Shown here: piece after piece, positions 41,290-50,815 of the stretch | Layout of the letters: each line of letters starts with the position of its first letter | Numbering within the stretch: position 1 is the first letter of the stretch | Translations under genes and position numbers: made by a program | The notes under the pieces: generated by a model | What the model was told of the DNA's origin: nothing | The model's input: only the letters and a program-made list of their open reading frames with translations | Databases searched by the model: none | Assembly: GCA_902465015.1 (NCBI GenBank) | Contig: CABQLK010000010.1 | Coordinates: 1 to 53,015 of the forward strand | DNA length: 53,015 nucleotides | Source of the DNA: an uncultured Collinsella sp. | GTDB taxonomy: Bacteria; Actinomycetota; Coriobacteriia; Coriobacteriales; Coriobacteriaceae | Direction of reading: 5' to 3'

Positions 41290-42672
41290 ATGCACAAGGT
41301 GTATTACCAGCCTGAGGGAATTTGGGTAGGCGACATCATGCCGTACGGCGAGGACGGCACGTTCTATCTCTATCATCAGCGTGACACGCGTAACCCCGAA
41401 CCTTTCGGAGAGCCGTTTGGCTGGGCACTCGCTACGACCAAGGATTTCGTCAACTACAAGGACTTTGGCGAGAGCCTTGAGCGCGGCGGCGACGAGGAAG
41501 TCGACCAGTACATTTATGCCGGCACGGTGTTTAAGGTGGGCGACAAGTACCATGCGCTCTACACTGGTTGCAATCGCGATAAGGTCCGCGCACGTTTGAT
41601 GAAGCAGGTTCTTCTTCACGCAACGAGCGACGACGCCGTCAAGTGGGAGAAGAACATCGCCGAGACGCTGCTTCCGCCCCAGGAGGGTTACGATGACCGC
41701 AACTGGCGCGATCCCTTTGTGCTTTGGGATGAGGAGAACGAAGAGTACATGCTCATCCTCGGCACGCGTGTGGGCGAGGACAAGCGTCTGATGACCGGCC
41801 GCCTGGTCAAGTTCACCTCCAAGGATCTGACCAACTGGGAGTTCCAGGGCGACTGGTGGAACCCGGGCCTGTACACCATGTTTGAGATGCCTGATCTCTT
41901 TAAGATGGGCGACTGGTGGTACCTCGTCTTTTCCGAGTACAGCGACGGCAACAAGACCCGTTACCGCATGTCCAAGTCCATCAACGGTCCTTGGATTACC
42001 CCCGCTGACGACTCCTTCGACGGCCGCGCGTACTACGCCGCTCGCACCGCATTCGATGGCGAGCGTCGCGTTCTCTTTGGTTGGGTTCCTACGCGTGACG
42101 AGGGCGGCGACCCCAGCTCTTACCTATGGGGTGGCACCTTTATGCCCCTCGAGATCGTTCAGCGTGCCGACGGAACGCTCGGCACCAAGCTCCCCGACAG
42201 CATGCTTGGCGCCTTTGGCGAGGCTAAGGCAGTCGAGACCTTTGAGCTTTCCTGCGAGTCGGGCAAGGTCGAGCAGGTGCTCGCCGCGGATGCCGGCTCC
42301 ACCTACTTGCTCGATGCCGACATTGAGCTCGGCGGTAACGCTGCCGGCTTCTCGGTCAAGTTCGCCGAGGACGCCGAGACCGGTCTTGCCTATGAGTTCC
42401 GCGCCAACCTGCGCGAGGGCAAGCTCGAGTTCACGCCGGCTCCCCAGTACCCGTGGTTCCAGGTCAACAACATGGGCCTCGAGCGTCCGTTGTTCTTTAA
42501 GGGCGAGGGCACTCACCATGTGCGTCTGGTCGTCGACGACGACATCGCGACCATCTTTGTCGATGATGTTGCGCTCAACGCTCGCTTCTGCAATAAGCAG
42601 GGCCAGGGTGTGGCGCTTACCGTCACCGACGGTGCGCTCAAGTGCGCAAACGCAACGATCGCGTCTCTGTAG
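41290..42672 (+). CDS. GH32-family beta-fructosidase-like enzyme, divergent type
   Basis: Cytoplasmic (no signal peptide) glycosidase of 460 aa. Five-bladed propeller features of GH32 are present but unusual: the nucleophile region reads WVGDIMP (Asp15) instead of WLNDPNG, RDP is kept as NWRDP (Asp141), and the acid/base region is FEMPDLF (Glu199) instead of ECPDLF. The C-terminal part (about 315-460) is a beta-sandwich. The ATG at 41290 follows AAAGGAAG. First gene after the operators, followed by the PTS and a classic sucrose-6-phosphate hydrolase, so a second fructoside substrate such as a short fructo-oligosaccharide or its phosphate is likely. Confidence 0.85.
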   Translation: MHKVYYQPEGIWVGDIMPYGEDGTFYLYHQRDTRNPEPFGEPFGWALATTKDFVNYKDFGESLERGGDEEVDQYIYAGTVFKVGDKYHALYTGCNRDKVRARLMKQVLLHATSDDAVKWEKNIAETLLPPQEGYDDRNWRDPFVLWDEENEEYMLILGTRVGEDKRLMTGRLVKFTSKDLTNWEFQGDWWNPGLYTMFEMPDLFKMGDWWYLVFSEYSDGNKTRYRMSKSINGPWITPADDSFDGRAYYAARTAFDGERRVLFGWVPTRDEGGDPSSYLWGGTFMPLEIVQRADGTLGTKLPDSMLGAFGEAKAVETFELSCESGKVEQVLAADAGSTYLLDADIELGGNAAGFSVKFAEDAETGLAYEFRANLREGKLEFTPAPQYPWFQVNNMGLERPLFFKGEGTHHVRLVVDDDIATIFVDDVALNARFCNKQGQGVALTVTDGALKCANATIASL

Positions 42673-42717
42673 CGGCAACGAACCGTTTTATGATTTAGAA
42701 AAGGAATGGAGAGGAAC

Positions 42718-44169
42718 ATGGACTACAAGGCAGTGTCCCAGCAAGTCGTCGACAACGTCGGCGGACTGGAGAACATCGAGGGCGCCACGCATTGCGTGAC
42801 CCGTCTGCGTCTGGTGCTCAAGGATACGAGCAAATACAACAAGGCCGAGCTCGAGAACATCGATGGCGTCAAGGGCGTGCTGTACAACAGCGGCCAGCTC
42901 ATGATCAATTTCGGTACCGGTACCGTCAACAAGGTTTACGATGAGTTTATGGCTCTGACGGGCGTTAAGGAGATCAGTGCTTCCGAGGTCAAGGGCGCCG
43001 AGGCGGACAAGAAGGGCAAGTTCTTCTCGGTCCTCAAGGTATTCTCGGATATCTTTATCCCCATCATTCCCGCCTTCGTCGGCGCTGCAATCATCATCGG
43101 CCTTAAGTCGCTGATCGTTGCCAACGGCCTCTTTGGCATGGAAGGCAGCCTCGCCGATCACAGCGAGTTCCTCAAGAACCTCGCAAGCTTCTTTGCCATT
43201 ATCGCCACCACGTTCGACTACCTGCCTGTCCTGGTTATGTACAGCGCGGTCAAGCGTTTTGGCGGTAACCCGATCCTGGGCATCCTCGTCGGTATCGTCA
43301 TGGTTCACCCGAGCCTTATGAACCGTAACACGTTCGTTATGGACCCGACGGGTGCTGAGTACTGGAACTTCGGTCCGCTATCCATTCCCATGGTTGCTTT
43401 CCAGGGCGGCGTATTCCCTGCAATCCTGACTGCCTGGTTTATGGCCAAGGTCGAAAAGATTGCCCAGAAGTACATCCCCGAGGTCGTTTCGTTCGTCTTT
43501 GTCCCGACCGTTACCCTGATTCTCGCTAACGTCGCCCTGTTCACCGTGTTCGGCCCGCTCGGCAACCTGATCGGTGACGTCCTCGCCGGCGTAATCGATA
43601 TCCTGTACAACAGGATGGGCGTCTTTGGTGCCTTTGTCTTTGCCGCGTTCCTGCAGCCGCTCGTCGTTACCGGTACGCATCAGTTCATCCAGGGTATCGA
43701 GGCCAACCTCGTTGCCACGACCGGCTTCAACTACATCCAGGCCATCTGGTCGGTTTCCATCATCGCCCAGGGCGGCGGCGCCATCGGTATGTACCTCATT
43801 CACAAGAAGCACTCCAAAGAGCGCAACATCTGCATGTCGTCCTTTATCCCGACGCTGGTCGGAATCTCCGAGCCCGCTATCTTTGCTGCAAACATGCGCT
43901 ATTCGATCATTCCGTTCATCTGCGCATGCATCGGTGCAGGCTGCGGCGGTGCCTTCGTCAAGCTCTTTGAGGTGCGCGCTATCGGTCAGGGTCTGACCGG
44001 CGTGCTTGGCCTGCTCATCGTCACGCCCGAGACCCTCGTGTGGTATGTGGCTGGCAATCTCATCGCCTTTATCGTGCCGATCGTCTTGATCTTTGCCTAC
44101 AACAAGGCAAAGGGCGTGCCGACCACCGATGAAGAGGGCGCTGGCGCTGGCTTCGACGTTAGCTTCTAG
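42718..44169 (+). CDS. scrA: PTS sucrose-family EIIBC
   Basis: Membrane transporter of the glucose/sucrose PTS superfamily, 483 aa. The N-terminal IIB domain has the phosphorylated Cys26 in GATHCVTRLRLVL; the IIC domain (about 100-470) has ten or so hydrophobic segments and the phrase FIPTLVGISEPAIFAANM. No IIA domain, so a glucose-type IIA from elsewhere must supply phosphate; LacF belongs to another family and should not do so. The ATG at 42718 follows GGAGAGGA. With the GH32 at 44271 it should bring in sucrose as sucrose-6-phosphate. Confidence 0.92.
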   Translation: MDYKAVSQQVVDNVGGLENIEGATHCVTRLRLVLKDTSKYNKAELENIDGVKGVLYNSGQLMINFGTGTVNKVYDEFMALTGVKEISASEVKGAEADKKGKFFSVLKVFSDIFIPIIPAFVGAAIIIGLKSLIVANGLFGMEGSLADHSEFLKNLASFFAIIATTFDYLPVLVMYSAVKRFGGNPILGILVGIVMVHPSLMNRNTFVMDPTGAEYWNFGPLSIPMVAFQGGVFPAILTAWFMAKVEKIAQKYIPEVVSFVFVPTVTLILANVALFTVFGPLGNLIGDVLAGVIDILYNRMGVFGAFVFAAFLQPLVVTGTHQFIQGIEANLVATTGFNYIQAIWSVSIIAQGGGAIGMYLIHKKHSKERNICMSSFIPTLVGISEPAIFAANMRYSIIPFICACIGAGCGGAFVKLFEVRAIGQGLTGVLGLLIVTPETLVWYVAGNLIAFIVPIVLIFAYNKAKGVPTTDEEGAGAGFDVSF

Positions 44170-44207
44170 TTGAGCCGTTCAGTGTAATCTGAGGATAAGT
44201 CCATTTG

Positions 44208-44246
44208 AGGAAGGGCGTTCGACTCGTGTGAGTCGAGCGTCCTTCC
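44208..44246 (+). other. Stem-loop between the PTS and GH32 genes
   Basis: GGAAGGGCGTTCGACTC pairs with GAGTCGAGCGTCCTTCC around GTGT. No T-run; likely an operon-internal stability or attenuation element. Confidence 0.65.
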
Positions 44247-44270
44247 CCATAGACGAGAAAGTCAACGGCG

Positions 44271-45713
44271 ATGTTAAATCAAAAAAACAAGGTGACACGC
44301 GCGGACTATGAGCAGTGGCGTGCCGGACAGGATGAGACGGCTGGTCGCATCGCGTCCGACCCCGATAGGCTCCTGTTCCATGTGGAGCCTGAGCTTGGCT
44401 GGCTCAACGACCCCAACGGTTTGGTTCAGATTGGTGATACGTATCACATCTATCATCAATACGATCCGTTCGATGCTGCGCATGGCGGTCCAGTGCTTTG
44501 GAACCATCTGACGACAAAGGATTTTGTGACGTACGAGAATCATGGCCCCGCGCTGTTCCCCGATTCCGATTTGGATTCGAACGGAGCGTATTCTGGTTCT
44601 GCCTTTGTACGCGATGGCAAGATTCACTATTTCTATACCGGCAACGTCAAGCATTTTGACCGCGATGATTACGACTACGTGTTGACGGGCCGTGAGCAAA
44701 ACCAGATTCATATGGTTGCCGAGAATCCCGACGAATTGGGCGAGAAGTGCATAGCTGTTGGACCGGTCGATTACCCCGACGATATCGGTACGCACGTGCG
44801 CGACCCCAAGATCCTTGAGCACGATGGTATCTACTACATGGTTCTGGGTGCTCGTACGAAAGACGACCGTGGCTGCGTGCTTGTCTATACCTCGCGCAAT
44901 CTTGAGGACTGGAGCTATGCGACGCGCATTGAGTTGGGCGAGAAGTTTGGCTTTATGTGGGAGTGCCCCGATCTGTTTGAGCTCGATGGCGAGCTTATTC
45001 TCGTTTGCTGTCCGCAGGGTGTGCCTGCCGATGGTTGGCGTTACCGCAATCCGCATCAGTGCGTGTGGTTCCCCATCGAGGCCGATTGGGAGGCGCCGAG
45101 CTTTAAAATCGTCGGGCAGGGCATGCCCCCGATGGTCGATGCCGGTTTTGATTTCTATGCTCCGCAGTCCTTTGAGGATACTGCAGGCCGGCGTTTGATG
45201 ATCGGATGGTCGGGTTGCCCCGATGCGACGGCAGAAAACCCGACGGTGGCGCGCGGGTGGCAGTGCGCGTTGACGGTGCCGCGAGAGCTGAGCATGCGCG
45301 ATGGCAAGCTCTGCCAGCAACCGGCGCACGAGATTGAGAGGATGCGCGGCGACTGCGTTCGCGCGACAGGCGGTGAAACCGTTGAGGAGCCGGGCCGCCT
45401 GTTTGATCTTGTGGTTTCCTGTGAGGGCGCCAAGATGGTCGAGCTCGAAATCCGCAAGGGTGTCTTTGTGTGCTATGCAGACGGGATGCTTACCCTCGAC
45501 ATGGGTGACGAAGGCTATGGGCGCGACCAGAGGTCGATCGAGCTCAGCGAGCTTCGCGACCTGCGCGTGCTTTCGGACACTACGATGGTCGAGATTTTTG
45601 CAAATGGCGGCGAGGCGGCACTTACGAGCCGTACCTATTCGCCGGCGGTTCCGGCGATGGAGCTGCACGCCGAGGGCGCGGCATCGATGAATTTCTACCG
45701 CCTCGTGCATTAA
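44271..45713 (+). CDS. scrB: Sucrose-6-phosphate hydrolase, GH32
   Basis: Cytoplasmic invertase of 480 aa that cleaves sucrose-6-phosphate to glucose-6-phosphate and fructose. All three GH32 catalytic motifs are canonical: WLNDPNG (Asp47), RDPK (Asp178) and WECPDLF (Glu231). The C-terminal beta-sandwich follows. Last gene of the operon, 101 nt after the PTS gene with a stem-loop between. The ribosome site is weak (GAGAAAG), which with the hairpin suggests controlled output. No fructokinase gene is nearby. Confidence 0.94.
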   Translation: MLNQKNKVTRADYEQWRAGQDETAGRIASDPDRLLFHVEPELGWLNDPNGLVQIGDTYHIYHQYDPFDAAHGGPVLWNHLTTKDFVTYENHGPALFPDSDLDSNGAYSGSAFVRDGKIHYFYTGNVKHFDRDDYDYVLTGREQNQIHMVAENPDELGEKCIAVGPVDYPDDIGTHVRDPKILEHDGIYYMVLGARTKDDRGCVLVYTSRNLEDWSYATRIELGEKFGFMWECPDLFELDGELILVCCPQGVPADGWRYRNPHQCVWFPIEADWEAPSFKIVGQGMPPMVDAGFDFYAPQSFEDTAGRRLMIGWSGCPDATAENPTVARGWQCALTVPRELSMRDGKLCQQPAHEIERMRGDCVRATGGETVEEPGRLFDLVVSCEGAKMVELEIRKGVFVCYADGMLTLDMGDEGYGRDQRSIELSELRDLRVLSDTTMVEIFANGGEAALTSRTYSPAVPAMELHAEGAASMNFYRLVH

Positions 45714-45989
45714 CCGTGCATGGGGCACGATTGGACTTGCTGGGCGGAATGTGTTGCAGTTGCCGCAGCGAACTACCGTTTATCGCGTATAGCTACCGTT
45801 TGCGGGATAAGTAACACTCATTTATAAACCGTGTAAAATCTCAGCCAAGCACGGAGTTTTCCAGGGAGACGCTGTCCTTTGTTGTGTGCAAGGGGCGGCG
45901 TCTCTTTGGCGCTTGGAGGCCGTTGCGCAACAGTGCGGCGGCGCGTGTCATGTATTGAAAAACCAACGTTGAGATGGGTCGTGATAATA

Positions 45990-46844
45990 ATGGGCAAGTA
46001 CGTAATCGTGGTTGAGTCTGGTTCGGATGTGACGCCGGAGCTTTGCGAACGCTACGGCATCGTGCGCGTGCCCATGCATGTCACGATTGGTGACGAGACC
46101 GTCGAGGACGGCTCGATCGATCCGCTCGAGATTTATTCGCGCTGCAACGAGTTTGGCGTGATGCCCAAGACCAGTGGCTGTGCGCCTGCGGATTTCGCTC
46201 ACGTGTATGACCGCATTCATGCCGAGCAGCCCGACGCGACTATTCTGCATCTCGCGTATTCCGAGGCCACGACCTGCTCGCATCAATCATCGAAGATCGC
46301 CGCCAAGGGTCGCGACTACGTTTACTCCATGGACACGCGTTTTGTCTCGGTGGGCCAGTCGCTCGTTGTCGTCGAGACCGCCAAATACATCGAGGCTCAC
46401 CCCGATGCCACCGTCGACGAGATCTTTGCATTTACGAATTCCGTCATGGACCGTGTGCTGCTGGGCTTTGTTCCTACCGACCTAGCCTTCCTTAAGGCAG
46501 GCGGTCGTCTGTCCAACGTGGCATTCCTTGGCGCCCACCTGCTCAAGATTAAGCCCTGCATTGAGGTAACGGGCGGTAAGTTTGTGGCGACCAAGAAGTT
46601 CCGCGGCTCTATGCTCAAATGCGCCCGCGCCTTTATTGACCACATGGTTGCGAAGGGCGAGATTGACTACTCGCACATTGGCCTGGCGTATTCGGTAGGT
46701 CTTTCCCAGGAGCTGCGCGACGACATGGAAGTCTATGCGTACGACCTGGGCTTTAAGGACGTTACCTGGACTCAGGTCGGCGGTGTCATCTCGAGCCATT
46801 GCGGCCCGACCGCCTTCGGTGCGGTGCTCACGCTTAAAGCGTAA
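45990..46844 (+). CDS. DegV-family fatty-acid-binding protein
   Basis: Cytoplasmic protein of 284 aa of the DegV/FakB family, which hands exogenous fatty acids to FakA kinase. Family signs: IVVESGSDVTPEL at the start, VPMHVTIGDETVEDG, SGCAPADFAHVY, FLKAGGRLSN and GGVISSHCGPTAFG. The ATG at 45990 has a weak ribosome site; GTG 45981 is an alternative. The upstream gap has two ACCGTTT words. No fakA gene in the window. Confidence 0.92.
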   Translation: MGKYVIVVESGSDVTPELCERYGIVRVPMHVTIGDETVEDGSIDPLEIYSRCNEFGVMPKTSGCAPADFAHVYDRIHAEQPDATILHLAYSEATTCSHQSSKIAAKGRDYVYSMDTRFVSVGQSLVVVETAKYIEAHPDATVDEIFAFTNSVMDRVLLGFVPTDLAFLKAGGRLSNVAFLGAHLLKIKPCIEVTGGKFVATKKFRGSMLKCARAFIDHMVAKGEIDYSHIGLAYSVGLSQELRDDMEVYAYDLGFKDVTWTQVGGVISSHCGPTAFGAVLTLKA

Positions 46845-46872
46845 GGCCTGGCGTCTATCGATTTCTATTGCC

Positions 46873-46910
46873 TCGGCGGCGGGCGGGTTGCGACAACCTT
46901 CCCGCCGCTC
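46873..46910 (+). terminator. Hairpin after the degV-like gene
   Basis: GCGGCGGGCGGGTTG pairs with CAACCTTCCCGCCGC; the tail TCTTGCG is weak. Confidence 0.65.
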
Positions 46911-47030
46911 TTGCGTAGGGCCAAATAGGACAATCCAATTGACCGCTAAACCGTTTCGCCATCATGCATATGGGCTAGAATGACTCTGGCATTTATGTAG
47001 CTAAAACCAATGAGAGGCAAGGTAGCGGGA

Positions 47031-47849
47031 ATGGCTGAGATGACGCTCGAGGGTGTGGACGCTCGTCCCGAGGACTCTGCGTTTGCCCTGGGCCGCGTGC
47101 ATTCGATTGAGACGATGGGAACGGTCGATGGACCCGGCATCCGCTTTGTGGTGTTTGTTCAGGGCTGTCCCATGCGCTGTGCGTATTGCCACAACCCCGA
47201 CACCTGGTCGGTTAACGGCGGCACCATGGTGACCGTCGAGCACCTGATGGACGAGTTCCAGAGCAACCATGAGTTTTACCGCAGCGGTGGTATTACGGTA
47301 TCCGGCGGCGAGCCGCTCCTGCAGCCTGAGTTTTTGGCCGACCTGTTCCGCGCCATGCACAACAACCCCGATGGTCGCGTGCACACCTGCTTGGATAGCT
47401 GCGGCTATGCGTTCGACCCCGCGCATCCCGAGAAGTTCGATGCCGTACTCAACGAGACCGATATGGTGCTGCTCGACATTAAACACGCCGATCCCGTCGA
47501 GCATAAAAAGCTGACCGGTTGCGATCCCGCACGCATTCTGGCGTTTGGTGATGAGCTTGCGCGCCGCAAGATTAAGGTCGTTATCCGCCACGTGGTGGTG
47601 CCGGGCATTACCGATACGGTTGAGGAGTGCGAGGCGCTCGGCCGCCTCATCGCCCCGTGGCACAACGTGGTGGGCCTGGAAATGCTGCCGTATCACACGA
47701 TGGGTGTCGTCAAGTACGAGCAATTGGGCATTCCCTATAAGCTCGAGGGCGTTCCACAGATGGATACCGCGCGCATGCCCGAGCTGCGCAGCGCCGTCAT
47801 GACGGGCATGAAAAAGCGCCGCGCGGAACTCAAAAACGCCATCGGCTAG
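47031..47849 (+). CDS. pflA: Pyruvate formate-lyase activating enzyme
   Basis: Radical SAM enzyme of 272 aa that places the glycyl radical on PFL. The iron-sulfur motif is CPMRCAYCHNPDTW (CX3CX2C). It also has the VDGPGIRFVVFVQGC lead, the SAM-binding VSGGEPLLQPEF and DIKHADPVEHKKLTG. ATG 47031 is the best start (AAGGTAGCGGGA before it); ATG 47010 is possible. It is 7 kb from pflB, separated by the sucrose operon, though these genes are often adjacent. Its target here would be the separate 83-aa subunit at 39542. Confidence 0.94.
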   Translation: MAEMTLEGVDARPEDSAFALGRVHSIETMGTVDGPGIRFVVFVQGCPMRCAYCHNPDTWSVNGGTMVTVEHLMDEFQSNHEFYRSGGITVSGGEPLLQPEFLADLFRAMHNNPDGRVHTCLDSCGYAFDPAHPEKFDAVLNETDMVLLDIKHADPVEHKKLTGCDPARILAFGDELARRKIKVVIRHVVVPGITDTVEECEALGRLIAPWHNVVGLEMLPYHTMGVVKYEQLGIPYKLEGVPQMDTARMPELRSAVMTGMKKRRAELKNAIG

Positions 47850-47864
47850 CGATCCATTTTCGCC

Positions 47865-47899
47865 CCCAAGGGCACTCATTGGGGACAGACTTAAATGAG
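47865..47899. other. Hairpin with GGGGACAG loop
   Basis: GGGCACTCATT pairs with AAATGAGTGCCC around GGGGACAGACTT. Follows pflA. The 315-nt gap to 48164 also holds the AGTTGCGGT repeat. Confidence 0.65.
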
Positions 47900-47938
47900 T
47901 GCCCCCGGACACCAAGCTGATTGCCAAAGAGCCCCGTC

Positions 47939-48007
47939 AAGTTGCGGTGGAATAGTTCTTGTTTTTCGGCTTATGCCGCCCAAACAGGAACTATTCTACC
48001 GCAACTG
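47939..48007. repeat. AGTTGCGGT hairpin repeat, copy 2
   Basis: AGTTGCGGTGGAATAGTTCT and AGGAACTATTCTACCGCAACT pair, with inner GGC/GCC pairing. Outer words match copy 1 at 10544; inner words differ but still pair. Confidence 0.75.
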
Positions 48008-48164
48008 CGTTTTGGACAGAGATGCGCAACAGAATCGTGCCATTTGGATAAATACGCTTGTGGTTTCTTTAAAGACACCTTAAACGCCGCTGAATATCTT
48101 TGGAAAGAAATGCCTGCTCGGTATTATGCTGCTCGTATATAAACGGTAGCAGTCAGGAGACCAC

Positions 48165-49283
48165 GTGCGAAGCAACGCATCGCGGGACGAGTATGTGCCG
48201 CAGCATGGCAGCAGATATGAGACGAAGGGCACGCCTTCGCGTGGCCTCGCTGACGTTCGCATCCGCGTGACGAAGATTGCCGCCGTTGGGATGCTAACGT
48301 TGGCGGTTATTATCCTCGGAATTACCGCCAAAACCTACGCGTCGGAGCGAATGGCACACTCAGATGCGTCAACGGTACAGACGCAAAACAAAAAGGTCTC
48401 TGAATCTAAAGCCACCGCAAGTCAAACCCTGTCGACAGCGAGCCTTAAGACGAGGCTTTCGAAGGCGGACTTTAACGATATTCCCTCAGGCGATACCGTG
48501 CAGGCCTTCTCATTGGTTGATGACCAGATCCCCGCCCTGGAGGATGAGAGCCTCGCCGCACTCCAAGATGCCCTTGATCAGGCCCAGGAATTCGGCGATG
48601 TGGGCGTGGTGTTTTACGATCTGTCGAGCGGCAAGGGCGTGACGTATAACGCCGATGTCGAGGTTTACGGCGCGAGTAGCTACAAGGCACTCTATGCGTT
48701 GTATATCTGCGAATCCCTAGTCGAGACGGGCCAGGTCTCACTCGATGATTCCCTTGGCACCTATGGTGGCTACAACATGGGCTGGCAGACGGTTCGCGAA
48801 CTCATCGAGGCTGCGGTCGTTAATTCGGATAACGATTCGTTTATTGCGTTACGCGCGGCGTTTGACCATGCCGGTTACGAGGATTGGATTGTCAGTCTTG
48901 GCATCGATTACGATACCGCGCTCGATCCGATGAGTGATTTTCCCACCTATTGCCCGCGCACTTCTGCTAGGTTATGGCGTGAGATGAGCGAGTATCTGAG
49001 CACGGATACCGAGACTTCACAGTGGTTGTCGGGCCTTCTGGCATCAACATCGCGCTCGTTTATTCGCGATGGCATTGCGGACAATCAGGTCTTGGTGCGC
49101 AACAAGGCAGGCTGGATTAGCGAGGACGGTTGCTATTCGACATGTGATGCCGGACTGATCGACGTCGACGGCCATAGCTATGTTATGAGCATCATGACGT
49201 CGATGCCGTGGAGCGACCAATCGAGTGAGGCCGTGGCCGCGATTGCAAAGGCGCTCTATGATGTGCGGTCCTCGTTGGCCTAG
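48165..49283 (+). CDS. Membrane-anchored class A beta-lactamase-like serine hydrolase
   Basis: 372 aa. One membrane segment near residues 36-57 (IAAVGMLTLAVIILGITA) anchors an external domain after a Ser/Thr/Lys-rich spacer. The beta-lactamase/transpeptidase fold shows SSYK as the SxxK motif, NSDNDSF as SDN, and NKAGW as a variant of KTG. Start is a GTG after CAGGAG. It may be a penicillin-binding-protein-related peptidase or a beta-lactamase; the Ala in KAG is unusual but known in the family. It lies alone, 79 nt before the mtnN gene. Confidence 0.85.
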   Translation: MRSNASRDEYVPQHGSRYETKGTPSRGLADVRIRVTKIAAVGMLTLAVIILGITAKTYASERMAHSDASTVQTQNKKVSESKATASQTLSTASLKTRLSKADFNDIPSGDTVQAFSLVDDQIPALEDESLAALQDALDQAQEFGDVGVVFYDLSSGKGVTYNADVEVYGASSYKALYALYICESLVETGQVSLDDSLGTYGGYNMGWQTVRELIEAAVVNSDNDSFIALRAAFDHAGYEDWIVSLGIDYDTALDPMSDFPTYCPRTSARLWREMSEYLSTDTETSQWLSGLLASTSRSFIRDGIADNQVLVRNKAGWISEDGCYSTCDAGLIDVDGHSYVMSIMTSMPWSDQSSEAVAAIAKALYDVRSSLA

Positions 49284-49362
49284 CGACTTCGTAAAAAGTG
49301 AAAGAGCCAAAATGCTGGTACCATACCGTGGATAAGCAATTTGCACGGATTTGGGGGATGGC

Positions 49363-50103
49363 ATGGCAACCATCGCGATCATAGGCGCACTCGAAAAAGA
49401 GGTTGCGCAGATTAAAGAAGAGCTGAGTGGCGCACATGAGGCGCAGGAGGCGGGCTTGACCGTTGTGAGCGGCGAGCTTGACGGTCTGACGGTGGTCGCC
49501 ACGACCGCTGGCATGGGTACCGTGAACGCCGCTGCCGCAACGCAGCATCTCATCAGCAAATACGCCCCGCAGGCCGTTGTGTTTTCGGGTATCGCGGGAG
49601 GCCTAAACCCTAAACTGCATATTAACGACGTGGTTATAGGCAAGTGCCTGCGCTATCTGGATACCGATACGGCACTCATCGCCGAGTCCGCGCCGGGGCT
49701 CGAGGAGTTTGTCTCGACGCCGGCGTTGGCTGATGTTGCCGCCGCCGTGCTTGCCGAGCATGGATTTGTGGATGCCTCGGCGGATGAGACTTCTGCGAAG
49801 AAGGACCCCAAGCAGTTCCTGTGTGGCACTATCGCCACGGGTGACCGCTTTGTTACGGGTGACGCCATGCGTAACGCTGCGATTGAGGCCACGCATGCCG
49901 ATTGCGTCGAGATGGAGGGCGCGGCAATTGCGCACATCGCGGCCAAGAATGGTGTCGATTGCCTGGTGCTGCGCGCTATCAGCGATAATTGTGACGAGGC
50001 ATATGACGCGTTTTGCGAGCGCGAGTTCGATCTGGATGAGTACGCCCGTACCGCGAGCGGCATCACGCTTGACATCGTTCGTCGTATCGCCGCTATCTAT
50101 TAG
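49363..50103 (+). CDS. mtnN: 5'-methylthioadenosine/S-adenosylhomocysteine nucleosidase
   Basis: Cytoplasmic nucleosidase of 246 aa that removes adenine from methylthioadenosine and S-adenosylhomocysteine, and 5'-deoxyadenosine from radical SAM reactions. Family signs: IGALEKEV at the start, VVFSGIAGGLNPKL, and EMEGAAIAHIAAKNGV with catalytic-region Glu, then LRAISDNCDE with the catalytic Asp. The GGGGG before ATG 49363 supports that start. An insertion (about 115-150, DASADETSAKKDPKQ) makes it slightly long. It is 39 nt ahead of engB. Confidence 0.94.
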   Translation: MATIAIIGALEKEVAQIKEELSGAHEAQEAGLTVVSGELDGLTVVATTAGMGTVNAAAATQHLISKYAPQAVVFSGIAGGLNPKLHINDVVIGKCLRYLDTDTALIAESAPGLEEFVSTPALADVAAAVLAEHGFVDASADETSAKKDPKQFLCGTIATGDRFVTGDAMRNAAIEATHADCVEMEGAAIAHIAAKNGVDCLVLRAISDNCDEAYDAFCEREFDLDEYARTASGITLDIVRRIAAIY

Positions 50104-50142
50104 CGCGCTTTTTTTGTAAGAACCTACGACCAAGGAGTGTCC

Positions 50143-50733
50143 ATGGCCGATTCCATTAACTACCAGCTTGCTAAGTTCGTTGCCAGCTATGGCAAGGTTT
50201 CGCAGATTCCCGAGTCCACCTGCCCCGAGGTGAGCTTTGTGGGCCGCTCCAACGTGGGCAAGTCCTCCATCATGAACAAGCTCTTCGGCCGCAAGAACCT
50301 CGTCAAGGTTTCGAGCACGCCGGGCAAAACGAGCAATATCAATTTCTTCGAGGCCGACGACGTGCACTTTGTGGACCTGCCGGGCTACGGTTTCGCTCGC
50401 CGTTCCAAGGCCGAGCGCGACCGCTGGGCCGAGCTCATCGGCGACTTCTTCGACTCCGAGCGCAGCTTTAACCTGGTTGTATCGCTGGTGGACATTCGCC
50501 ACGATCCCAGTAAACTCGACCATGACATGATCGACTACCTGCAGGGCAACGAGTTCAACTTTATCGTCTGCCTCACCAAGGCCGACAAGCTCAGCCGCAC
50601 CCAACAGGCCCGCCAGGCAGCAGCCATCAAAAAGCAGCTCAACGTCCCTGCCGAGAACGTGATCATCACAAGCTCCCAAACCGGCGCCGGCATCGACGAG
50701 CTCAAGCGCCGCATCGCCGAGGCTTGCCTCTAA
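50143..50733 (+). CDS. engB: Ribosome biogenesis GTPase EngB/YsxC/YihA
   Basis: GTPase of 196 aa needed for large ribosomal subunit assembly. P-loop GRSNVGKSSIMNKL, switch TPGKTSNINFF, DLPGYGFA (G3), TKADKLS (G4) and the SSQTGAGI (G5) region are all present. AAGGAG lies 5 nt before ATG 50143. Probably read with mtnN upstream. It is the last high-GC housekeeping gene before the lower-GC end of the window. Confidence 0.95.
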   Translation: MADSINYQLAKFVASYGKVSQIPESTCPEVSFVGRSNVGKSSIMNKLFGRKNLVKVSSTPGKTSNINFFEADDVHFVDLPGYGFARRSKAERDRWAELIGDFFDSERSFNLVVSLVDIRHDPSKLDHDMIDYLQGNEFNFIVCLTKADKLSRTQQARQAAAIKKQLNVPAENVIITSSQTGAGIDELKRRIAEACL

Positions 50734-50815
50734 TCAGGCCTAACCTTTCAAAAGTCCCTATCTGTATCACCTCAGTGATAGTTTTTTAGGAGACCTAGGT
50801 ATCCAATATGCGCTT

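Noticed and set aside
44274..45728. 484-codon minus-strand open frame
   Set aside because: Mirror of the scrB gene, which has all catalytic motifs and operon context.
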